Below the pieces are notes generated by a model that was given only the letters and a program-made list of their open reading frames with translations, was not told the DNA's origin and searched no databases. A program made the translations under genes and the position numbers. A DNA stretch of 64,000 bases from Fulvia fulva (Eukaryota; Ascomycota; Dothideomycetes; Mycosphaerellales; Mycosphaerellaceae): NCBI RefSeq assembly GCF_020509005.1, contig NC_063012.1, forward strand, positions 7,688,001 through 7,752,000, read 5' to 3'. Positions 42,638 through 51,585 of this stretch are shown in pieces. Numbering within the stretch: the stretch's first letter is position 1; each line of letters begins with the position of its first letter.

Positions 42638-43021
42638 CTATTCTCCCTCGGCGGCGAGCTCACGATCCAAGCAACGGAGTTTTTCTTCTTCACGGGCACG
42701 GTTCTGCTCGAGTACTTGGCGCTTCCTGGTGAGGATCGCCCGGACCTGCTCCAGTTGCTGCAGGAGCGATTCCTGTTGTTGCTCCGCCAGCTCGATTTCT
42801 CTTTTTATGGATGCTTCGGTCCGATCTATGGCGGCCCACGACGTACGGACACAGGCGCGACCTCTACGGACACACTCGGAACACCGCGAGTCGGAGCCAG
42901 GCATGACGAAACACAGACGCAACTTCGAACAACAGTTCTCGCAGGGGGACTCGGCCAGGTGATTCTGTCGCTCGATGCGGGAGGCACGAAGTTCGCGTTT
43001 CTGTGACGAGGAGGAAGACAT
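42638..43021 (-). CDS. Compact Zn2Cys6 plus coiled-coil protein, transposon-borne
   Basis: A 127-residue complete frame. Residues 27-57 form a zinc cluster (C27-x2-C30-x6-C37-x9-C47-x2-C50-x6-C57, with an extra C31), preceded by a basic SQKRELRASRIERQ. Residues 65-125 are a continuous charged heptad-like helix (EIELAEQQQESLLQQLEQVR and onward), probably a dimerising coiled coil. There is no fungal-specific regulatory domain. It starts 94 bp beyond the LTR-like sequence, so it may be transcribed from that LTR. The stop codon falls at the insertion edge. Short proteins of this shape recur in fungal genomes as far as I recall, but I know of no assigned function. DNA binding and dimerisation are inferred. 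Confidence 0.7.
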   Translation of the reverse strand: MSSSSSQKRELRASRIERQNHLAESPCENCCSKLRLCFVMPGSDSRCSECVRRGRACVRTSWAAIDRTEASIKREIELAEQQQESLLQQLEQVRAILTRKRQVLEQNRAREEEKLRCLDRELAAEGE

Positions 43022-43114
43022 TTTGGACAAGCTGAGGAATGAAAATGATGGGACATTCGCTTATATCATCATGACACGTGATCGTTGGGACACCGATCCT
43101 GGGGAGGGGGATGG

Positions 43115-43467
43115 TGTTACGGTCTGAAAGGTGGGAGAAGCTCATTTGTCAGACAAGCGAAGAACGAGGGGAGATCACTAGGCAGCCAGTGTATTGGAGT
43201 CACTTGGGTCACTCGTGAACGAGGTGACTCAGGGTCACTCGTGAACGAGGTGACTCAGGGTCACTTAGGTCACTCGTGAGCGAGGTGACCGCGCCAAGAC
43301 ATAGTACTATATAGACGACGCTCCTTTGCAAGTAGATAGGAGCCTCGTGCTCAACTCATTTTAAGTATACACCATATACTGTTTGGGACCACTACCTTCT
43401 CAACGAGTCAGAGACATCACTGCAAAGATCCAAGCCCGGTTGGGATAACGTACAGCGGTTCCTAACA
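43115..43467 (-). repeat. LTR-like sequence, 353 bp
   Basis: On the minus strand it begins TGTTAGG and ends CCGTAACA, giving short terminal inverted repeats. A TATATAG box lies at 43308-43314 and three dyad repeats follow it. Structure typical of an LTR; no partner copy is in the window. Confidence 0.6.
43208..43289. repeat. Three 21-bp dyad repeats in the LTR-like sequence
   Basis: gtcactcgtgaacgaggtgac occurs at 43208-43228 and 43234-43254, with a one-base variant at 43269-43289. Each unit is itself an imperfect palindrome (gtcac-tcgt / acga-ggtgac). They lie between the TATA box and the short Zn2Cys6 open frame. Confidence 0.92.
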
Positions 43468-44639
43468 CCTATATAGTAGCAGGCTTATAAGAACTACCGT
43501 AGGTTACGTAGACGAGCATTAGCATATACTAGCAACTTAGTTAGCGACTTCTACTCGAAAGTAAGGCCTATCGTGTCTAAGACAGGTGTCTACGGTATCC
43601 ACGACTACGCATTGTAGGAGGTCACGAAGACAGTCGCCGAAGCTAAGCGTAGGCTCCGTATTAAGAGAGATAAGAAGGGCGAGCTATATAAGCACTCTAC
43701 ATTCACCTATACGTATTATCTTTATACGTATAACGGCTGCTATCGCCGTACGACTAGTTTGCCGTATATGTACCGCAATATATAGCTACTTAAGAGGGGA
43801 GGTGTTCTATAGATAATAGACTTCGATATTTACTAGTATATCGATCGCGCTGTAGTAGGTACTATACTATATAAGCCTCTAATAGAGTCTAATCGACGAT
43901 CCAACAAGCGTAGAAGAATTGATCCACCTGCTCGCAATCTAATAGCAAGTGTCACAAGCGCATACCGTGGTAATATAGCCTTCGAGCTTACTAATAGGAA
44001 TGGCGTACGGAAGGCTAAGGATCTACGGCTATCGAGCTTTCTACTAACACCTTAACCCACTGCTTCGTAGCGGAAGGCTATAGCATAGGATAGTGTGTTC
44101 TACAACTGCAAGACTAGCTATACGACTCGAGCGTGCGCGTGTCGGAAGTTAATACGTAATCGCGGTCCAAAGTGTTATAAGGGAGATAGTGCTTATAACA
44201 ACGTTAAAGGCAATCTGAGTGCTATATCACCTAGAGGGCCATCTGTAGCGAAACCACCTGATCGAATAGACGTACTAGAAGGACAGTTAAAGCAGCTTAC
44301 CGAGCTACTAGTGAGTCAATAACAACAATAGGCTCAATAGGCGTAGCGAGATTAGCAGTATTATATATAGCAAGAACGACTATTGTAGCAACCGTACGGC
44401 TACGCGTCTACTACGCCTATATAGCAGTTCATTCACCCTTAGCAGCAGCAGCAGTATTATGACGACAGCTACGTACACGCGTCAAATCCTTCACGCTTTA
44501 GCAAGAGCTGTAGCAGGAACCTACTATAGTAAGTATTCGTATGTAATTGACAGCTATTTCCAGCGCTCTCATTGGCTGTCGCTAGAAATGCGCGCAATCG
44601 CGCCGTTGCAACGTGTGTTAGGGGTTTTGCCGCTGCTTT

Positions 44640-44656
44640 TGAGGTGGTGAGAAAGC
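44640..44656 (-). repeat. Right 17-bp inverted match, MULE TIR core
   Basis: Exact reverse complement of 35394-35410, about 110 bp beyond the end of the transposase remnant. Confidence 0.65.
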
Positions 44657-46260
44657 GCTGCTATCGCGCTGATGTCGCAAGCGGGCTTAGAGACGGGAAT
44701 TTTCGACCACCCCCTAAAGAACCAACAACGCATTGCCCTATGAAATTCATATTACCTGAGCTTCATCTTCACACCTATATCTGGCTGCCTGGTAAGTTTG
44801 GTGTTGATACACCGTGTCGTTGTGGTGCAGTGTCGTCGTCGCCCAAGCCCATATCTCTGGCTTGGCGCCGGGTTCAAGCTCCCAAGCTGGGAAAGCTGGG
44901 AAAGGGACCCGAAGTTCAGCCGATGCGGCTTCAGAATTCGCACCTCAATCTGAGCCCATCAACAACACCACAACGCAGCGATATATCAACATGAAACATA
45001 ATTATTCTGTATTCGCGATGCTATTCTGAGCAATTTGAGCTACATATCGTGTATTTTGAGCGTGTGTGGCAATTGATACAAGCCAGCAACACCATGTGTC
45101 GGAACGCGAGAATCCGAGCTGGGGTGCGGCGAAGCTTGTGGCGTCTCCGTCCAACGGGGTGCGCGGACAGGCGTTGCGATTGACGTACATAGCGCCTTGA
45201 AACCAAACGGGATATCCAACCGTCCGCTTCCGGCTGTGTGAGTAAGCACACTGGGCTCGGACCCTCGTTTTGTTTGGCACTTGGGCGATCGCACACAGCC
45301 ATACCGCCCACCATATCAACGACCATGGCCACCTCTGCATTATCGTACTGCCCGTCTTCAGCCTCGTTCCACCGTCATGCAACCGACTGTCGGGGTATGC
45401 GGCCGAGCTGCGGTCTGTCCAGCTTGTAGCACGGCAACGACCACGGGACCAGGCCATCGCAGGTATCGCACTTTCGAATTGATCCGTGTCCGGTCGAGCA
45501 GACGGCTCCAAGTCAACATTCGTTTCTAATCGCCGAGGCCAGAAGCGCGGTGAGTGACTGCCATCTGGACGGAGAAGTGTTGCACGCGACCTCGTGTCGT
45601 GATGTTGTTGATCAGGGAACACATACGCTGCTTCCCAGCACCCATCTTATGTCTGTTCGCATCTCGGATATTTCCTGTGCCGGCAGACTCGTCTACACTT
45701 GTGTTGCAGGTGTCAGACATCCTGGTTCATGCAAACTGGAGCTACACAGTGTCACGCAGCCAATGATCTATGGCGTGGCGTCTGCCTGAGATCTTTTGTG
45801 CACGGTACAAGAGCGTTCGCAAATGCATGGCTGACAGATCTTGATCGACCACGCTTTTGCCATTGCGTTGCCACGAGGCGGTTGATGTCAGTTTATGCAT
45901 GGCTGAGCATATTTCGACGTCGTCTCTTCGACTTGCAGTTCTGCTCAGCTCTCAGCTTTGATACCATTGAACGGGGCATCTGATCACCACTGATTTAATC
46001 ACGATGAAGGGTTTGCGCTCAGCATAGAAGTGGCAAGACTGCCATGAACAAACGAGATCGTATTGCAAAGAGCGAGCACTATCTTACTCCGCTGCACTAT
46101 GCCAAAAGCACTTTCATCTCAGCGTCCAGTTCCTCTGTACAAATCCAACCAACACCTACCCAATGCTACCGATGCTGAGAACCTTACGAAATGCTGAAGC
46201 GAGCACAACCACTGACCACCCATCCCAACGCCTCGGTGCTACTCGTCAGGAGAAGCTAGT
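44657..46260. other. Intergenic region between MULE and NIMA gene
   Basis: About 1.6 kb. Several open frames on both strands have mixed composition and no domain or splice support. Base composition returns to the genomic norm after about 44760. Nothing further is supported. Confidence 0.4.
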
Positions 46261-48148
46261 CTAGCGCTTCTTGATGAAAGGACTGGGCATGTCCTCGCCG
46301 TGCATCATTGGATTCCATTTCGCTGGTGACTGCGACGACAACTCCACCAAGGTCCGTCCTCGAGGAATGCCTCTGCTGCTAGGTGCACGGTTTTCCTTCT
46401 CAGCCGCCTGGCTAAAGATGTTGCGCTTGAGCGGCGGGATGGCAGGTGCGTTTCGACGAGGCGACAGGTCTTGACCAGGTGCGGCTCGGCGAGGAGATAA
46501 ACCCAGTCCAACGAACCGACCAGTGGGCATTGGGCTTGGGTCCGCCATGTGCACATCCATTGGAGAGTCCTTGGTCTCATCGCGGAAGTTGGTAAGCCCT
46601 GTGGCTGTCTTCGCGCGAGACAAAGGCTTTCTTGTTGCCCTCTTCGGTGGAGGAAGCTTTGCAGTGCGCCGTGCAAGTGGTGAGATCTTGTCCTCCTCTT
46701 CTTCTGGGTCTGGGGTCGGATCGTTGAGTGACAGAGCAGTCAGATCGGTATCGAGCACAGAGTCCTCGAGGACGTCTGGCAGTGACGAAGCATCTGTGTC
46801 CGGTATTGTTCTGATGAATGTCTCGAAGGACGCAACAGCACTCCTGCTCGGTGGCGGTGTACTTGACCGCACATGTGCCGAGCCATCTGAGCCGTTGGTG
46901 GAGTTGTGGTGACTGGACGGCAACGACGCAAGATGAGAGTTGAGTTTCTCCTCCGCCCGTTGATCAACAGCCTTGTTAAACTGTGTGAGTAGTTCCTGCT
47001 TGTGCTTTTCTGATGCTTCGTGGACTTTCTGATCGATAGCCAGTGTTGCCCGGGCGTGCCACTCCATCTCGACCTTCTTGTTCGATTCTCTTAACTTGGT
47101 AACCTCTGCCTGTAGTTCCTGGATCTGCTTGTGCGCGGCTGCAAGCTTGTTGAGCGCCGAGTCACGCTCGGTCTGGACCTTTTCGTACTGGCCGAGCGCC
47201 GTAGCGGTCTCCAATCTCGTACGAGCGACCTTGATGTTCGGTACGCTCAGCAACTGTGAGCAATCAGGTCGTTGTCTCGGGTCCGTTCGCAGGCAGGACT
47301 GGATGGCATCGCTAAGCTCCTTGCTGTACCCAGGTGGCAGCGGCTTGATTCGACCTTGCTTGATCTTCATGACGAGTTCCATGTGGGAGCGAGCCTCGAA
47401 AGGCACTTGTCGGGTGGCAAGCTCGTAGATGATACACCCGAGTGACCAGATGTCGGAATAGTGCGAGTATCGCTCGGCAGCGCAGATCTCAGGGCTCATG
47501 TAGAAGGGGGTTCCGACATATGTGCTCGCGAAGTCGTGGGAAGCTATTATCTTCGAGAGGCCGAAGTCGCCTAGCTTGACGCTGTTGTTGTCGCCGAGGA
47601 AGACTGCGAGGGTTAGTATCTGCGCAGGTCTAAGATGTTGCCCTAGCCTTACCATTCTCCGGCTTGAGATCGCGGTGCAGGATGACGGTGTGGCCTTGCT
47701 TGCTCACGAGCGATTTGCCGTCTCTTGCATTGTGCTCCTTGCCTGGTGCCGGTGGGTTCTCGCCATAGTGACATCTGTACAGAGCGTCGACCAGTTGTGC
47801 GAATATCCTCCAGATGAAGTCCTCGTCTGCATGCTGTTTCCTGTCCTTCAGCTTCCGAATGTATCCTCCTAGATCGCCATTGCCGCAGTATTCCATGTAC
47901 AGGTGGAGGTCATGCGAGCTCTTAAGGTGCTGACGGTGGTAGTACTGCACGATGTTGGGATGTCGTAGTGATTCGAGAATCCGTAGCTCTGCATGTAGTT
48001 GTTCTTTCTCGCGGTCGGACATGCGCGTGTATGAGATCTCTTTGCGGCATATGACTTCGCCATCTGCCTTGCGCCGGACCTTGCGGATGACACCGAAGGA
48101 GCCTTGGCCAATCTTCTCCAGGACATCGTAATCTGAGTCTGTCGACAT
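46261..48148 (-). CDS. nimA: NIMA-type mitotic serine/threonine kinase
   Basis: Two exons, 48148-47653 and 47603-46261, with a 49-bp intron; 612 residues. The kinase domain is N-terminal: glycine loop KIGQGSFG (12-19), lysine in ICRKEI, catalytic loop LHRDLKPEN ending at residue 165 exactly at the splice junction, DFG in KLGDFGLSK, and VGTPFYMSPEICAAE in the activation segment. A polar insertion between RCHYGENP and ILHRD is characteristic of fungal NIMA. A coiled coil (about 320-400) and a Ser/Pro-rich basic tail with repeated LSPRR motifs follow. By family knowledge it drives mitotic entry and chromatin condensation in the nucleus and at spindle poles. The start is the first ATG (MSTDSDYDVLEKIG). 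It is divergent from the ankyrin-BTB gene. Confidence 0.95.
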
Positions 48149-48590
48149 GATGGCGGCGGTACGGGATTAGGGTTGGTGTTAGTGGTGTATGTTGGATGAG
48201 GCCTGTCGCAAAAGAAGGACTAGAGGATGCTGAGCATTAAACGAGGCGCTCCCAGGTGAGGCGAGTTAGCAGACTGCTGTGTACATGTTGCAGAGGCAAA
48301 CAAGTGATTGCTGTAAGAGATGTTCGATGACAAGAGCACTTAGTGATCGCGCTGCAAGCGAAGCAGGACCAAACAGAAGCTTAGAAGCTTTTGGCAGGGC
48401 AACAGTCTCGCGTCGCAGACCCCCCCGGGCATCGGCGCCAGCACTTCCGACGTCATTGCCGATTCACAATCTCGAACATTCAAGAATCATTATGCAACCA
48501 AGTGTTCTGCTCTCTTTGCCACCAAGCAATACCGTGCTCAGAGCAAGCCTGGAGACCATCTGATAAGTGATATCAATCTTTGACAGCAAC
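48149..48590. promoter_or_regulatory. Divergent promoter region nimA / ankyrin-BTB gene
   Basis: 442 bp between two divergent starts, so both genes must be driven from here. A run of seven C (ccccccc) sits near 48421-48427. No defined site is recognisable. Confidence 0.55.
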
Positions 48591-51110
48591 ATGGCCGACC
48601 TCAAATCAAAGCCTCAAATCGAGAAGGCACTATACGAGGAGAGGCAAGACATATCCTCCGGCCGTCTTAAAGAGGAAAATCCCTTAGACCTCAGTGGCGA
48701 CTTCAGAAAGTTCTGCGAGGCGTGCAGAAGAGGTGACCTTAGAGTATGTCAGGAACAGATCAGCAAAGGAGTCAACATCAACGCCCGCGACGAATACGAC
48801 TACACGCCTCTGATTCTGGTGAGTTGTGAGGATGTGGCGAAGTGATAAGGAGCAACGAGCTGATGGCTGATGAGGTGGGCTAAGGCATCACTATGTGGTC
48901 ACTACGAAGTTGCGCAGATGCTTTTAGAACAAGGTGTGTTCTATCACATGGGCTCTGGTTGGACAGACCGCGTGCTACGCTCCAGCTGATGGTCGTCCAC
49001 TGCAGCACCTCCTGGCTAATACTTTGTCAAACAACAGGTGCCCTATGTGAAAGAGACACGTTTCAGGGCGAGCGGGCACTTTACAACGCGCTGAACGACC
49101 GACTACGGAATCTGCTGCTGCAATACGACTACAGCAAATCGACAGATCCATTGCAACCTCTTGCAGCCCACATCACCAGGTACGTCTGTCTTCTACGTCG
49201 AGAATGATTACTGTTGGCTCAGACAAAGTCACCTACTTTGGGAGACCATCTGTTTTACACCACAAACCAGCGGCTCAGGTCTAATTATGCGGTCCTTGAA
49301 TGCAGCTAATGTGACGTTCACTGCAGCTTGCTCACGCGTGAAATTCCGAAAACGGCAGACATCACGGTACAGACTGGTGACGTCCAATACGACCTTCATA
49401 AGTTCATTCTAAGCGCACGAAGTCCTTACTTTGCGCAAAAGCTGGCCGCTGCACCGGAGACGACTCACTGGAAGTCTTCCAACGCTATCGCTGCACAGTC
49501 TTTCGAGACATGCATACGGTATCTGTACCTGGGCGATGTCTCGGCGAATCTAGGAGATGGTGAGGAGGAGCAAGCTATCTTGACTGGCATAGACAAGATC
49601 AGCAGGCAGCTCGAGGTACCTGAGGTGTTTGAAGATATCCTGGCCTCTGGTGACAGACGGCAGACGCGCCAGAGACGAGAAGATGGTAAGAGACCTTGAG
49701 CGGCACAACAGTGCCGCAGTCGGTGGCAGCTCTTTCGAGACGTGCGATCTGACGCGCTCCCCGCCTCGCAGATCACTCGTGGGTCTAAGCTAACGCGGTG
49801 AACTGCAGGTGTTCGAAAAGGACGAAATCAGCTGGCAACATGGTTCCAGAACAACGTCCTACGGTATAAACTCAAAGTGGATAGCGACAAGACCGACCAC
49901 GTGATGTGGGACAAAGACAACGGTATATTTGCTGACGTACTGTTGCGAGCCGATGAGGATCTTGAAGACGAACCAGAAACACAGCCAACAACGACAGTCA
50001 GGCAAACCGAAGGGCCACTGAACGGAATTCCGGTAGGACACTTTCAGAATAGCGCTTCGCGATCTCCATCACAACAGCGCAAGCCAAAGCACTCCGTGCT
50101 CTTCCCAGCGCATCGAGCCATGTTGCTACGCTCGGAAGTCTTTGCCACAATGTTTGCATCGCCTTTCAAGGAAGGACAAGATAGTAAGCACCTACAGATC
50201 GTACTAGTCGATTGTTCGCCCGAGGTCCTCGAGATTATCTTAACGTTCCTCTATACCGAGAAGGCCGACTTTCCACTACACGTTGCGCTTGAAGTGCTCA
50301 CAGCGGCAGACATGCTGTTTATCGAGAAGCTCAAGCAACGAGCCGCGCTATTGATTAGCACGCTCGGCAATGGCAACGCGAGCATCGTCGAAGCAGAAAA
50401 TCCACGAGGCGAGACCGTGGCCGAAGAGGACTTGGACATCTACGACGTACTGCGCGCTGGTTGGGATACACGGGTACATCGCCTGGAAGAGTTTGCCGCT
50501 CGGTACATCGCCTATCGGCTGGAGCAGTACATCGACCAGCCTGAATTCAGAGACTTGGTGAAGGAATCGGCGTCACGAATCTCGCGTCGCGAGGAGACTG
50601 ACACCATTGAGCTCATCGATGACATACGTTGGTACTTGTCAGAACGATTTAGGTACGTTGCTGAATGGTATCAGACGTCGAGCAGTGGCTTAGACTATGG
50701 TGGACCGCAAGAGTTATGCACTGCACGACGCGCTCCATGCACACCATGGTCTCAGACACTGCCACATGTTTCTCGAGTATTGCTGAAACCCTCCTCTTTG
50801 TAGGTTACGCTTCGAGGATGCAGGGCTAGATGAGATGATGGACGAAAGCGAACAGACCACAGACCTGGCTGCCCAGGTAGGGAATTTGAAGGTGCAGGAA
50901 GACGAAGGCGTAGATGTTCGATCTGGTACTACACCACCTCACGAACAGCTCGTTAACGCTGGTGGTGCTGAGCAGCTGGAAGGGCAAACGATCATCCGAA
51001 CACTTGATGGCGAGATCGCAGGTGACGAGTTCACTCAGGATGCGCTGAACTACCAGATCTTGCTTGGAAAGATTGACGCTCTGGTTGAAGGCCTTGGGTA
51101 CGATGCGTAG
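48591..51110 (+). CDS. Ankyrin repeat and double BTB/POZ protein (ABTB1-like)
   Basis: Six exons: 48591-48818, 48885-48933, 49038-49179, 49327-49685, 49809-50652, 50804-51110; 642 residues. Residues 35-110 carry ankyrin repeats (FRKFCEACRRGDLRVCQEQI, YDYTPLILASLCGHYEVAQM, LLEQGALCERD). The first BTB domain begins TADITVQTGDVQYDLHKFIL and the second GIFADVLL ... SVLFPAHRAMLLRSEVF ... CSPEVLEIILTFLYT. A helical BACK-like region and an acidic C-terminus follow. This order matches ABTB1/BPOZ and its yeast homologues, which act as cullin-3-type ubiquitin ligase adaptors; that role is inferred. All junctions keep frame and restore conserved text, e.g. HIT-SLLTREIPKTAD. Introns are 66-151 bp, longer than most in this window. 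Confidence 0.88.
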
Positions 51111-51585
51111 ACTAGATACAACATAAATTCAATGGATTGCCACGTCTTCCTCAGACTCCTTTCGATCATGATTCACCAGAGCAATCGCATGGTGATCATC
51201 ACGTCTCACCACTTTCTGGACCGTCGTTTCGCTCGCGTGAACTTTCATCCGAAACCGAACCTTCAACAGTACGCCATCATCTCGACCACTTCCTGGCACT
51301 TTCACATGCCATACGCCTTCATCCAGACCTGATGACTCGACCTGGCCCTCCCTTACAGCTCGCTGACATCCACATCGACCGAGTCTCTCAATACTAGGCA
51401 TCGCGACTTTCTCAAACTTGACTTGTATTTTCTCGAAGAACCCGTTGAACGTCGACTGCTTGTTTGTCCCGTTACCTTGGGAAACTTCGAAGAAATTGCC
51501 ACATAGCTCAGATCTTTGCTCAGAGTAATCCTGACATCTGGACCGTACATCGAGGTCATCTGGCCAAGCAAGACTCTCAGCCAAA
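51111..51585. other. Intergenic between ankyrin-BTB and TPR genes
   Basis: 475 bp, presumed promoter of the TPR gene. Open frames here run antisense and have no domain. Confidence 0.4.

Larger units (their letters stand above)
42642..43467 (-). mobile_element. GC-rich LTR-bearing insertion in the MULE
   Basis: An approximately 826-bp segment interrupts the MULE transposase frame. cctat occurs on both sides (42637-42641 and 43468-43472). Removing the segment with one cctat rejoins the frame. Read on the minus strand it starts with an LTR-like sequence (tgttaggaaccgctgtacg) and then has a short open frame. No second LTR or pol region is present. It is GC-rich and free of RIP-type damage, in contrast to the surrounding MULE. 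The exact ends rest on the cctat match and are tentative. Confidence 0.6.
35431..44527 (+). pseudogene. MULE transposase, interrupted and full of RIP-type stops
   Basis: The frame starts at 35431 (MEPTIVPTGSQIQYEGD) with a DNA-binding region (FDSFEDLMLWLSGWALAQGF ... HREG ... NKCGCL). It breaks at TAG 35940, TAA about 36273 and TAG 36568. The catalytic domain begins with ELLVIDVTFKTN (first Asp) before the Copia insertion at 36576/42117. After that it continues with KVILTDREQALLNAL (second Asp) and more than ten TAG/TAA codons in one consistent frame. After the second insertion it resumes near 43468, with a SWIM-like zinc region (NGCYRRTTSLPYMYRN, where family Cys/His positions look mutated). 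A Gln-rich tail ends near 44527. Nearly all stops fit CAG, CAA or TGG changed by CpA-to-TpA. It is not functional. Confidence 0.85.
35394..44656 (+). mobile_element. RIP-damaged Mutator-like element carrying nested insertions
   Basis: Bounded by a perfect 17-bp inverted match (gctttctcaccacctca at 35394-35410 and its complement at 44640-44656), probably the conserved core of terminal inverted repeats whose outer parts have diverged. Subtracting the Copia element and the LTR-bearing segment leaves about 2.9 kb, normal for a fungal MULE. The coding remnant reads rightward. From about 42200 to 44560 the DNA is AT-rich and loaded with TAG codons, unlike the flanking genes. True outer ends and the target duplication could not be placed. 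Confidence 0.75.

Noticed and set aside
42596..43006. Plus-strand 136-codon frame over the mini Zn2Cys6 gene
   Set aside because: Shadow of the minus-strand coding sequence, which has the exact zinc-cluster spacing and coiled coil.
43200..43290. CRISPR-like short direct repeats
   Set aside because: Only three units, irregular spacing, no spacers, eukaryotic transposon context; they are dyad repeats.
45002..45622. 206-codon antisense frame in the MULE-nimA gap
   Set aside because: Mixed composition, no domain, overlapping frames equally open on both strands.
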